This document shows positions 1-6,282 of a stretch of 15,051 nt of DNA, one piece after another. Below the pieces are notes generated by a model. The model was not told the DNA's origin. It saw only the letters and a list, made by a program, of their open reading frames with translations, and made no database searches. The stretch comes from a bacterium (lineage in GTDB: Bacteria > Bacillota_I > Bacilli_A > RFN20 > DUOF01): the NCBI GenBank assembly GCA_012839015.1, contig DUOF01000035.1, positions 1 through 15,051 on the forward strand. Direction: 5' to 3'. Position 1 is the stretch's first letter, and the number at the start of each line of letters is the position of its first letter. The position numbers were made by a program, and so were the translations under genes.

Positions 1-445
1 CACCAAAGATTTCCTTCATAAATATTGAAGCATCATTGATTCTAAAAGAGAAGCTCCCAAAAGCTCTTATACGGACCATCCCAAAATCATTATCTCTCAG
101 CAATATAGGGTTAGGAGTACCCCACTTTATATTAGTAAACTGGGTCGTGGATACAAAATAAACCTCTGCTTTGAACGGTGATTTAAACCCGTGTGACCAG
201 GAATTAATCTTAGTAAGAACAGGAACGTTCTCGGTTTTTAATTTGTATCTCCCTGCAGGGAATACATCGGCAATTTGTCCATTGCTAACAAGGACAGCAT
301 TTTGTCCCTCTCTAACTATTAACTGCGCACCATTCTTAATTTCATTATCTAAAACTGGAAAGCGATACACTATTATATCGGGAGATATGTCTGGACACTC
401 TATTACCTCAAGTAACTGTGACCTTACAAAACTTTTAACTGCCAT
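1..445 (-). CDS. YdjI-like SPFH-domain protein (partial, C-terminus off left edge)
   Basis: Translating the minus strand from ATG 445-443 gives 148 open codons running off the left edge. The product reads as the N-terminal part of the YdjI/'virion core protein-like' SPFH family: VIEC near residue 14, YRFPVLDNEIKNGAQLIVRE around 28-47, DVFPAGRYKL, then SPFKAEVYFV, IKWGTPNPILLRD and VRIRAFGSFSFRI. These blocks are hallmarks of that family. Family members act at the cytoplasmic face of the membrane; in B. subtilis YdjI works with the phage-shock protein YdjF (PspA-like) and the zinc-ribbon protein YdjG. No N-terminal signal peptide is visible, as is usual here. A strong Shine-Dalgarno (GAAGGAG, complement of 454-460) lies about 8 bases upstream and fixes the start. 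The usual Trp of 'VIEW' is Cys (TGT). The identification is firm; the exact function is inferred from the family. Confidence 0.88.
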   Translation of the reverse strand, partial: MAVKSFVRSQLLEVIECPDISPDIIVYRFPVLDNEIKNGAQLIVREGQNAVLVSNGQIADVFPAGRYKLKTENVPVLTKINSWSHGFKSPFKAEVYFVSTTQFTNIKWGTPNPILLRDNDFGMVRIRAFGSFSFRINDASIFMKEIFG

Positions 446-469
446 AAAACCAACTCCTTCATCGTTTAA

Positions 470-478
470 AGTATATCA
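470..478 (-). promoter_or_regulatory. Extended -10 promoter of the SPFH gene
   Basis: On the minus strand the sequence TGATATACT gives a TGn extension plus a TATACT -10 box, about 25 bases upstream of the SPFH start codon. No good -35 box lies at the right distance (that region is a T-run), which fits an extended -10 promoter. Confidence 0.5.
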
Positions 479-530
479 TTTATGAAAATCAAAAAAAAGA
501 TAATAAATGAATAATTGGGAGTTTATCCAA

Positions 531-570
531 ATAAAAACTATAACCGTTTTATTTTTAACGATTATAGTTT
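531..570 (-). terminator. Rho-independent terminator after the 138-residue ORF
   Basis: A nine base-pair stem (AAACTATAA at 535-543 with TTATAGTTT at 562-570), a single mismatch, and four more pairs (CGTT 545-548 with AACG 557-560) enclose an eight-base loop. Reading the minus strand, the hairpin is followed by TTTTTATTT, the expected U-tract. It ends the transcript containing the ORF at 597-1013 and separates it from the SPFH gene. Confidence 0.75.
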
Positions 571-596
571 GACTCTTTATTAGAAACATTCAGTAG

Positions 597-1013
597 TTAT
601 CTATTTAGGTTTTTTGTAAATTTTTCAATAAATTCCTCTCTCGTCTTTGAAAGTGAGTTACTTAATTCTAAAAGATTGTTTAATGATGAGATCTTCTTTT
701 CTAGATCATAGTGTTTAATATCCTTACCAAGGTACAAGGATCCTAGCGCATTATAGAAGTCTAAATTCTTTTGAAGATACTCTTCCCTGACTATATCAAA
801 CTTAGGAAACAAAAAGAAAGATTCTTCAAGTTCCTCGAGCGGATAAAAACTATCTATATCCTTGTTTTTGTGTTTATCATATAAGTCCTTAACACTTATT
901 TTTTCTACATCAAAAGATTTAAAGTATTCAAAATATTGAATGAAATCCTTTTTCTTGCCAGTTACCTCGATTAGTGATACATTGGCGTGATCATGAATTA
1001 TTTGTTCAAGCAC
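597..1013 (-). CDS. Unrecognised 138-residue charged protein
   Basis: I do not recognise this protein. It starts at GTG 1013, 20 bases after the stop of the ABC ATPase, and ends in TAA just before a terminator. It is rich in Lys, Glu, Phe and Leu, predicted mostly helical, with no signal peptide, membrane segment or cysteine. The last 40 residues (LEKKISSLNNLLELSNSLSK region) have a heptad-like Leu pattern that could form a coiled coil. No convincing Shine-Dalgarno precedes the GTG, and the same frame is open a further 12 codons upstream into the ATPase end, so it may be translated by coupling or may be the detached tail of a once longer protein. It is not a permease or a substrate-binding protein, so it does not complete the transporter upstream. 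Confidence 0.55.
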   Translation of the reverse strand: MLEQIIHDHANVSLIEVTGKKKDFIQYFEYFKSFDVEKISVKDLYDKHKNKDIDSFYPLEELEESFFLFPKFDIVREEYLQKNLDFYNALGSLYLGKDIKHYDLEKKISSLNNLLELSNSLSKTREEFIEKFTKNLNR

Positions 1014-1033
1014 ATCTAGACCATTCCCAGAGA

Positions 1034-1720
1034 CTACCTCTTCATTGGGGTTCTATTCTCCAGGTCATCAAAACTTATCTCATGTACCTTTTTAATCCTT
1101 GCCGGCCTATCAGTTAAAACTATTATCTTGTCACAAAAGGCAATCGCCTCCGATATATCATGGGTTACCAAGATAACTGTTTTTTCCTCCTTGCTTACTA
1201 TTTTATAAACATCTTCATTAACCAGTAATTTACTCTGAGCATCTAAAGATGAAAAAGGCTCATCAAGCAAGAGTATTTCCGGCTCCATAACCAATGTCCT
1301 TATAAGGGCAACCCTTTGCCTCATCCCACCGGATAGTTCATGAGGGTATCTATCCTTAAATTCATATAAATCATATTTTTTTAACAACTCTATGATCTGT
1401 TTCTTTTTTTCTTTAGATATTTTCCCTTTTATTTCTAAACCTAGTGTAATGTTTTTATAAACACTTCTCCAGGCAAGTAAATAATCCCTTTGAAACATAT
1501 AACCAACATCACCATTAGTCACAATATCTCCACTACTAGGTTTAATGAGGTTACTGATTAAATTAAGGATGGTAGATTTCCCACACCCGCTCGGTCCTAC
1601 TATAGCCACTTTTTCACCATGATTAATACTGAAACTTATTTTATCAAGTACTTTAATTTCTCTATCCATGGTAAAGAAACTTTTACTAACATCTTTTAAC
1701 TCTCAAACTTTTTTATTCAC
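1034..1720 (-). pseudogene. Orphan SsuB/TauB-type ABC transporter ATPase, disrupted at its N-terminus
   Basis: From ATG 1669 the frame encodes 211 residues of an ABC ATPase: Walker A GPSGCGKST (25-33), Q-loop Gln60 followed by RDYLLAWRSVYKNI, signature LSGGMRQR (112-119), Walker B ILLLDEP (132-138) and switch His170. The 'LAWRSVYKNI' and 'LTDRPARIKKVHEI' stretches are typical of the sulfonate/taurine/nitrate/thiamine-precursor group (SsuB, TauB, ThiZ). The first strand is missing from this start. It lies upstream in the same frame (ELKDVSKSFFT), led by a GTG at 1720 with a good GGGGTGA ribosome site (1725-1731), but codon 6 is TGA (1703-1705). ATG 1669 has no ribosome site and would omit the A-loop aromatic residue. 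The C-terminus also stops early at RTPMKR. No permease or binding protein is adjacent. I infer a decaying gene; a sequencing error at the TGA is the alternative. Confidence 0.7.
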
Positions 1721-1787
1721 TTTTTCACCCCTAATACCTATTACATAATATTAAGTTAATAAAAATAAGTGTAAGAATACATACTAA

Positions 1788-1801
1788 AACAAGCGCTTAC
1801 A
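1788..1801. promoter_or_regulatory. cre-like palindrome between the divergent ABC and gat transcripts
   Basis: AACAAGCGCTTACA contains the perfect palindrome AAGCGCTT (1791-1798) in a very AT-rich spacer. It matches the CcpA site pattern TGnAAnCGnTnnCA except for the first two bases. It lies just upstream of where the gatC -35 would be. It also overlaps the right half (CTTACA 1796-1801) of a wider inverted repeat with TGTAAG at 1770-1775. Binding by CcpA or another LacI-family regulator is inferred. Confidence 0.35.
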
Positions 1802-1821
1802 TAGAATTAATAATTGTTATA

Positions 1822-1830
1822 TGCTAAAAT
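1822..1830 (+). promoter_or_regulatory. Extended -10 promoter of gatCAB
   Basis: TGCTAAAAT gives a TGn extension with TAAAAT as the -10 box, 26 bases before the gatC start codon. The -35 region at 17 bases (TAGAAT, 1802-1807) is poor, consistent with reliance on the extended -10. Confidence 0.55.
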
Positions 1831-1855
1831 TAAATCGTTTTAAGGAGATGAGACG

Positions 1856-2152
1856 ATGGAGAAAATAACCACAAAAAGGTTGAAGGAACTAGCAAGAAGT
1901 TTAATGCTTGATATGAGCGAGTCCGATTATGAAGACCTAAAAGAAGAATTTAATATAGTTTTGAAACAGTTTGATTTAATTAATAATATTGAAGGCGTTG
2001 ACAGCAAAGAACCTATGACCTTCCCTTTTGAAATCCAAGGTGTAGGTCTAAGAGAGGATATCGAAGGACCTACTTTAGAGATAAAAGATGTACTTAAAAA
2101 CTCTAAGGATCACCAATTTAACCAAATAAAGATAAACAGGGTGGTGAAGTAA
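1856..2152 (+). CDS. gatC: Asp-tRNA(Asn)/Glu-tRNA(Gln) amidotransferase subunit C
   Basis: GatC is the small subunit of the GatCAB amidotransferase, which converts Glu-tRNA(Gln) and/or Asp-tRNA(Asn) to the correctly amidated tRNA in the cytoplasm. It wraps around GatA and stabilises the complex. The 98-residue product has the family layout: an N-terminal helical part (KRLKELARSLMLDMSESD), a second helix, the linker IEGVDSKEPMTFPF, then 'LREDIEGPTL', equivalent to the usual LREDxxxxS block. Length is normal (about 95-100). The start has a strong AAGGAGATG ribosome site at 1842-1850. The TAA stop overlaps the gatA ATG by one base (TAATG), indicating translational coupling. It is the first gene of the gatCAB operon. 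Confidence 0.93.
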   Translation: MEKITTKRLKELARSLMLDMSESDYEDLKEEFNIVLKQFDLINNIEGVDSKEPMTFPFEIQGVGLREDIEGPTLEIKDVLKNSKDHQFNQIKINRVVK

Positions 2153-3588
2153 TGTCATACCTAAATAAAAGTCTAATAGACATAATTGAAGCACTGAAAA
2201 ACAAACAAGTAAGTGCTAAAGAGTTAGTGGAAGAATCACTGCTCTTAGCCAACAAATATTCTAAATACAATCCATTTGTTACTATACTAGGAGATACGAA
2301 GGTAAATAGCGAGGCTCCGTTATACGGAGTTCCCTATGCATTGAAAGATAATTTTTCTACCAAAGACATTTTAACTACAGGATCTAGTAATATCTTAAAA
2401 GATTATATTCCAGTTTTTGATGCTACCGTTGTTGAAAAATTAAAAGAAAGCGGCGCTACACTTATTGGTAAAACCGTCTTAGATGAACTAGCTATGGGCG
2501 GAACCGGTGTGAGCGGACACACAGGAAGAGTGTATAACCCTTATGACCCTAGTTTAAATACTATATCGGGTGGGAGCAGTGCCGGTAGTGCCGTTGCTGT
2601 CGCTCTTGGTATAGTCCCGTTTGCTATTGGTTCAGATACTGGTGACTCAGTTAGAAAACCAGCTGCCCACTGCGGCATCGTTGGCATTAAACCAACTTAT
2701 GGAAGAATCTCAAGATATGGTTTATTCCCGTTTGCTACTTCTATTGATCATGTTGCCTATTTTACTAGAACAGTAAGAGACAGCGCCTTCCTACTATCAC
2801 TATTAGAAGGAAGTGACAACAAGGATGCTACAGCATCAACGCGTGAGGGTCATAATTACCTAAAAGATTTAAACACTGATGTGAAAGGTAAAAAAATCGC
2901 TGTAATTAGTGAGATTGTAGATTGTATTAGCGAACCAAGTATTTTAAGTAGTTTAGATAACGCTATTAGTATTTATAAGGAAGGCGGTGCCACTGTCGAG
3001 CGAGTCAGTGTCGACCTTAACCTTTTAAGAGCAATCCTCCCAGTCTATATGATTATTTCATGTAGTGAGGCCACTAGCAACAACGCAGGTCTAGACGGAA
3101 TTAATTTTACTAGTAGAGAAGAAGGTAACGACTTTGAAGAAGTCATGATTAATTCTAGAAGCAAGGGTTTAGGAAAATCTGTTAAGAATAGATTAGTCCT
3201 AGGAGCTTACTGCCTAGACAATGAGAACATTGAGAATGTTTTCATTAAAGCCCAGAAAGTTCGCTCACTTATTACAGAGACCATTAATAACATCTTTAAA
3301 GACTATGATGCTATCTTACTTCCTGCCAGTGCAGATGCTGCTCCAACATTTGATACGTTATCTGATCGAATGTCAGATGAATGTATCATCGGTGAGAATC
3401 ATCTAGCTATTGCTAACCTAGGAGGATTCCCCTCACTTACCCTGCCATATGGTTTTAAGGGTAATTTACCTCTAGGGGTAAATCTAACTTGTAAGGCTTT
3501 TGATGAACAAACCTTGTTCAATTTAAGTGCTTACTTAGAGAGTAAGTTACCATATGAAAACATGATTGCAAAGGAGGAAGAAAAATGA
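2152..3588 (+). CDS. gatA: Asp-tRNA(Asn)/Glu-tRNA(Gln) amidotransferase subunit A
   Basis: GatA is the amidase-signature subunit that hydrolyses glutamine and passes the ammonia to GatB. The 478 residues match the usual length (about 485). The catalytic triad is visible by position: Lys65 in YALKDNFST, cis-Ser142 in SGGSSAGSA, and nucleophile Ser166 in GSDTGDSVRKPAAHCG; the 24-residue spacing between the serines is as in S. aureus GatA. The canonical TGGS is TGDS here, placing an acidic residue (Asp165) next to the nucleophile, and QPA is KPA. I believe this is seen in Mollicutes-like GatA proteins, but I cannot verify it. The stop TGA overlaps the gatB ATG (ATGA), showing tight coupling. Ribosome site GGTGGTGAA precedes the start. 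Confidence 0.95.
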   Translation: MSYLNKSLIDIIEALKNKQVSAKELVEESLLLANKYSKYNPFVTILGDTKVNSEAPLYGVPYALKDNFSTKDILTTGSSNILKDYIPVFDATVVEKLKESGATLIGKTVLDELAMGGTGVSGHTGRVYNPYDPSLNTISGGSSAGSAVAVALGIVPFAIGSDTGDSVRKPAAHCGIVGIKPTYGRISRYGLFPFATSIDHVAYFTRTVRDSAFLLSLLEGSDNKDATASTREGHNYLKDLNTDVKGKKIAVISEIVDCISEPSILSSLDNAISIYKEGGATVERVSVDLNLLRAILPVYMIISCSEATSNNAGLDGINFTSREEGNDFEEVMINSRSKGLGKSVKNRLVLGAYCLDNENIENVFIKAQKVRSLITETINNIFKDYDAILLPASADAAPTFDTLSDRMSDECIIGENHLAIANLGGFPSLTLPYGFKGNLPLGVNLTCKAFDEQTLFNLSAYLESKLPYENMIAKEEEK

Positions 3589-5015
3589 ATCTAGAACCAG
3601 TCATTGGGATCGAAGTCCACTGTGAACTAAAAACTAAAACCAAAATGTTCTCAAGTGCTCCAGTTAGTTTCAACGCTGTGCCTAATTCACTTGTACAACC
3701 ACTTGATTTAGCCTTGCCAGGAACACTTCCTAGGGTAAATAAAAGAGCAGTTGAGATGGCTCTTCTTGCCTCAAAAGCTCTGAACATGGAAATAGATAAT
3801 GAACTTGTCTTCGACCGTAAGAACTACTTTTACACTGATTTAGCCAAAGGTTTTCAAATAACCCAAGACAAACGCCCAATAGGTAGAAATGGTTATTTAG
3901 AAATTGAGGCCGATGGCTCTTATAAGAAGATAAGAATTAACCGTTTACATATGGAAGAAGACACTGCTAAACAAACTCACTTTGATGACTACACCCTAAT
4001 TGATTATAATCGTTCGGGTAATCCTCTTATTGAAATTGTAAGTGGCCCAGATATTAGAAGTGCCAAAGAAGCCTGTAAATATATAGAAAACTTAAGAGCT
4101 ACTCTTCTATATCTTGGGGTAAGTGATGTTAAGATGGAAGAAGGCTCAATGCGCTGCGATATTAATATCTCTATTAAAGAGAAAGGCAGTAGTGTTTTAG
4201 GTACTAAAACTGAGATTAAAAATCTTAATTCAATCAGCAACGTTGAAAAAGCAATCGAATATGAGATTGAAAGACAAAGTAAACTACTACAAGCAGGTAA
4301 AAAAATAATTCAAGAGACTAGAAGATTTGACGAGGAGAGCAAAACCACTGTCACAATGAGGGTTAAAAATGATTCGCTAAATTATAAATACTTCCGCGAA
4401 CCAAATATTGCCCCGATAAAACTAAGCGATGAGTACATAGATCAAGTATTAAGTGATATGCCTCTTCTTCCTGTGGAACTAAATAAAATTTACACTACTA
4501 AATATAATCTTTCTGCCTATGATAGTGAGCAACTATTACTTAATAAAGAAATTAGCGACTTCTTTAATGAGTGTGTGAAAATAATCAATGAACCTAAGTT
4601 AATCACTAACTTTATCTTAGGTGATGTCTTAGCCTTTTTAAATAAGAGAGGCCTACCTATAAGTGAATGTAATCTTACACCGAACAAACTTGCAGACTTA
4701 ATCAAGTCGCTAGTTAGTAATGCAATTTCTTCAAAACAAGCCAAAATAGTTTTAAATGAATTGTTAGAGAGTGATAAATCTGTTGAACAAATTATTAAAG
4801 AAAAGGGCTTAGTCCAAATTAGTGATGAGAATGAAATTAGAACTCTAGTTAATATTGTGTTAAGTGATAATAAAAATGCTGTCAAAGATTACCTAGGTGG
4901 TAAAACTAATATTCTTGGTTTCTTAGTCGGACAGGTTATGAAACTTTCAAAAGGAAAAGCAAATCCTGAACTAGCAAATACACTAATACTTGAGGAAATT
5001 AATAAGTTAAATTAA
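3585..5015 (+). CDS. gatB: Asp-tRNA(Asn)/Glu-tRNA(Gln) amidotransferase subunit B
   Basis: GatB binds the mischarged tRNA, activates its acyl group with ATP as a kinase, and completes transamidation with ammonia from GatA. The 476 residues show the family blocks in order: VIGIEVHCELKTKTKMFSS (6-24), LDLALPGTLPRVNK, NYFYTDLAKGFQITQ (80-94), HMEEDTAKQTH (122-132), YNRSGNPLIEIVSGPD, MEEGSMRCDINISI (184-197) and GTKTEIKNLNS. The cradle domain is followed by helical and YqeY-like tail segments to the C-terminus, which binds tRNA. The usual YFYPDLPKGYQ reads YFYTDLAKGFQ, two proline losses that suggest a divergent clade. The ribosome site AAAGGAGGAAG lies inside the gatA end. A strong hairpin begins four bases after its TAA stop. 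Confidence 0.96.
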   Translation: MNLEPVIGIEVHCELKTKTKMFSSAPVSFNAVPNSLVQPLDLALPGTLPRVNKRAVEMALLASKALNMEIDNELVFDRKNYFYTDLAKGFQITQDKRPIGRNGYLEIEADGSYKKIRINRLHMEEDTAKQTHFDDYTLIDYNRSGNPLIEIVSGPDIRSAKEACKYIENLRATLLYLGVSDVKMEEGSMRCDINISIKEKGSSVLGTKTEIKNLNSISNVEKAIEYEIERQSKLLQAGKKIIQETRRFDEESKTTVTMRVKNDSLNYKYFREPNIAPIKLSDEYIDQVLSDMPLLPVELNKIYTTKYNLSAYDSEQLLLNKEISDFFNECVKIINEPKLITNFILGDVLAFLNKRGLPISECNLTPNKLADLIKSLVSNAISSKQAKIVLNELLESDKSVEQIIKEKGLVQISDENEIRTLVNIVLSDNKNAVKDYLGGKTNILGFLVGQVMKLSKGKANPELANTLILEEINKLN

Positions 5016-5018
5016 TAT

Positions 5019-5050
5019 ACTCTTATTTATTGTAAATAATAAATAAGGGT
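5019..5050 (+). promoter_or_regulatory. Perfect 13-bp hairpin covering the ribosome site of the next gene
   Basis: Bases 5019-5031 pair with 5038-5050 over 13 uninterrupted pairs (one T-G), closing a six-base loop GTAAAT. The 3' arm ends in AAATAAGGGT and so contains AAGGG (5045-5049), the only candidate ribosome site for the ATG at 5056. No T-tract follows, so it is not an ordinary terminator. It could restrict translation of the downstream protein, behave as a temperature-sensitive switch because the stem is AU-rich, or protect the gatCAB mRNA 3' end. Confidence 0.6.
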
Positions 5051-5055
5051 TGTTT

Positions 5056-5466
5056 ATGAAAAAAACATGGAATATTTTAATTAAATCATCGCTATCTTTA
5101 TTAACTGTTTTTGTACTAGGAGCTGTGTCTCTAGTACTGGTTTCGCTGCTAAATAATGAAACAATCATGTATGGCGATAGATGTCGCGCTACTTTAAATG
5201 AGACCGCTATAGATTATCTGCAGGATATAAAAGAAATAGATAGTTATGATTATAATTTATCATGCAATACTCTCTATCTCGATATGATGGTGGATGAAAA
5301 CATAAATGAGGGCGAAGCTACCGCTATGCTGGTGACTATTTCATACTTTTATAAATCAATAGATTATCAACCAAATGTTCAAGTAAGTCTAAAAGGTTCT
5401 AATTATATTATCTTAGCAACTTTTACAAAAGAGGGCGGCGTAAGTGTAACTTCTTCACTAATTTAA
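5056..5466 (+). CDS. Unknown 136-residue membrane-anchored protein
   Basis: I do not recognise this family. From ATG 5056 it has a short basic N-terminus (MKKTWNILIK), one strongly hydrophobic segment at about residues 11-33 and an outward-facing domain of about 100 residues, so it is likely a bitopic membrane protein or an uncleaved signal-anchor protein. The outer part is acidic with alternating beta-like stretches at the end (VQVSLKGSNYIILATF) and two cysteines, Cys43 and Cys70, that could form a disulfide. An earlier in-frame TTG at 5050 is less likely, because AAGGG at 5045-5049 is correctly spaced only for ATG 5056. It follows gatB after 40 bases with no promoter of its own apparent, so it probably rides on the gatCAB transcript. 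No function can be assigned. Confidence 0.7.
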   Translation: MKKTWNILIKSSLSLLTVFVLGAVSLVLVSLLNNETIMYGDRCRATLNETAIDYLQDIKEIDSYDYNLSCNTLYLDMMVDENINEGEATAMLVTISYFYKSIDYQPNVQVSLKGSNYIILATFTKEGGVSVTSSLI

Positions 5467-5474
5467 TTTAATTA

Positions 5475-5506
5475 TTGAAAAATTAAGAGTTTTATTATAT
5501 TATAAT
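5475..5506 (+). promoter_or_regulatory. Promoter of tRNA-Lys
   Basis: A consensus TATAAT (5501-5506) lies nine bases before the mature tRNA. The best -35-like sequence is TTGAAA (5475-5480), at a long 20-base spacing. The -10 is convincing; the -35 is tentative. Confidence 0.5.
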
Positions 5507-5514
5507 GGGGCTCT

Positions 5515-5590
5515 GGTCCATTAGCTCAGTTGGTAGAGCAATTGACTCTTAATCAATGGGTCACAGGTTCGAGTCCTGTATGGATCACCA
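5515..5590 (+). tRNA. tRNA-Lys (anticodon CTT)
   Basis: A complete 76-base cloverleaf can be drawn by eye. The acceptor stem is GGTCCAT with ATGGATC (one G-T pair), followed by discriminator A and an encoded CCA. The D arm is GCTC-AGTTGGTA-GAGC. The anticodon stem is ATTGA with TCAAT around the loop CTCTTAA, in which T33 precedes CTT, giving Lys reading AAG codons. The variable region is GGGTC, and the T arm ACAGG-TTCGAGT-CCTGT carries the TTCGA motif. All stems pair with no mismatches. It has its own -10 box and a terminator directly downstream, so it is a single-gene unit, although read-through from the gat operon is possible. Confidence 0.96.
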
Positions 5591-5602
5591 AAATATAAAA
5601 AT

Positions 5603-5627
5603 AACTTCCTATCAGGAAGTTTTTATT
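5603..5627. terminator. Bidirectional terminator between tRNA-Lys and divIC
   Basis: AACTTCCT (5603-5610) pairs perfectly with AGGAAGTT (5614-5621). On the plus strand it is followed by TTTTATTTAA, ending the tRNA transcript. On the minus strand the same stem is followed by ATTTTTATATTTT, ending the spoVT-yabP-yabQ-divIC transcript that converges here. It lies only a few bases past the divIC stop. Confidence 0.85.
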
Positions 5628-5923
5628 TAATCAGAAGTTATTTCAATAATCTTATTACCATCATATTGATACTTGCCTTTTATATAAAAAGAAAAATAGT
5701 TTTCATCACCAAGTTTAGCGTTTTCTAACTCTAATCTCTCTTTTTCTATTTGCATCTCAATCAGTACATCATTTAAGCGTTTATTTTCAATCCTTAGGTT
5801 TATGTAGTCTACAATCCTGCTTAGAGAATAAAAAAGCATGAACAAACTAACGATCAGGATAAGATAGGATATTGTTCTGTTTATTATTTTTTTTCCGTGT
5901 CTTTCTCTTTTTGTTCTTTCCAA
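5627..5923 (-). CDS. divIC: Septum formation initiator family protein, DivIC-like
   Basis: The 98-residue product has the DivIC/FtsB plan: a basic cytoplasmic N-terminus (1-17), one membrane segment (about 19-36, SYLILIVSLFMLFYSL), a coiled coil (about 41-72, INLRIENKRL through LELENAKL) and a short outer end, DENYFSFYIKGKYQYDG, matching the family's 'DPEYVEKIAR..YY...GE' tail. DivIC works with FtsL and DivIB at the division septum. The start is TTG 5923, supported by AAGGAAGG nine bases upstream and an in-frame TAA three codons before; no ATG lies before the membrane segment. It overlaps the end of yabQ by 77 bases in another frame, which is unusually long. It is the last gene of the cluster, and placement after yabQ matches Bacillus. 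Confidence 0.82.
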   Translation of the reverse strand: MERTKRERHGKKIINRTISYLILIVSLFMLFYSLSRIVDYINLRIENKRLNDVLIEMQIEKERLELENAKLGDENYFSFYIKGKYQYDGNKIIEITSD

Positions 5924-6269
5924 GCCTCTTTACCTTCCTTTGCTCTTTTCTTTTATTTATTATAGCACTTAATTTACCAAATATTAAATGATATACTTTC
6001 AAAAACTTAGGACTATAAAATCTATGATGAATAAAAACACCGATAAGGACACCGAAAATTAGATAAATATTAAAGACTGCATTGTTTAAGATAAATAAAA
6101 AGTAAAAGTAAAGGGCAAAATTTAGACCGAAAAAGATAATTTCAAAAGGGATTTTTAAGATCACTTTCTTTCCAGTTAGACAATCCAAAAAATCCCAACT
6201 ACCCTTTAAGTACATTCCAAAAAATATGGACATCGCCATTACTTGGAATTGTACTTCTAACTCCATCAT
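5847..6269 (-). CDS. yabQ: Sporulation membrane protein YabQ
   Basis: YabQ is a forespore/mother-cell membrane protein needed for cortex formation in Bacillus. The 140-residue product is hydrophobic with segments at about residues 8-28, 41-62 and 64-82, followed by a strongly basic cytoplasmic tail of some 40 residues (RKEQRKVKRLGKNKKRKTRK). The family-like elements are the N-terminal 'GMYLKGSWDFLD' and the central paired membrane helices. The position between yabP and divIC strongly supports the call. The start is ATG 6269 (or the adjacent ATG 6266), 13 bases after the yabP stop; no clear ribosome site is seen, so translation is probably coupled. The tail is encoded where divIC begins, so its sequence may be shaped by overlap. 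Confidence 0.75.
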   Translation of the reverse strand: MMELEVQFQVMAMSIFFGMYLKGSWDFLDCLTGKKVILKIPFEIIFFGLNFALYFYFLFILNNAVFNIYLIFGVLIGVFIHHRFYSPKFLKVYHLIFGKLSAIINKRKEQRKVKRLGKNKKRKTRKKNNKQNNILSYPDR

Positions 6270-6282
6270 TTAAATAGTTTCT

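Noticed and set aside
171..485. 104-residue plus-strand open frame
   Set aside because: It is antisense to the SPFH gene, whose minus-strand product matches a known family closely and has a strong ribosome site.
1703..1705. TGA as a Trp codon (genetic code 4)
   Set aside because: All Trp codons I checked in Mfd, the hydrolase, the ABC ATPase and the surface protein are TGG, and no intact gene contains an internal TGA. gatA ends in TGA, although another stop two codons later means that gene alone would not settle it.
1721..1855. T-box or other riboswitch upstream of gatC
   Set aside because: The leader after the -10 box is under 30 bases, too short for a T-box, and no T-box motif is present.
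5019..5050. Intrinsic terminator for gatCAB
   Set aside because: The stem is strong but AU-rich and is followed by TGTTTATG, not a T-run, on the plus strand; I prefer a translational role.
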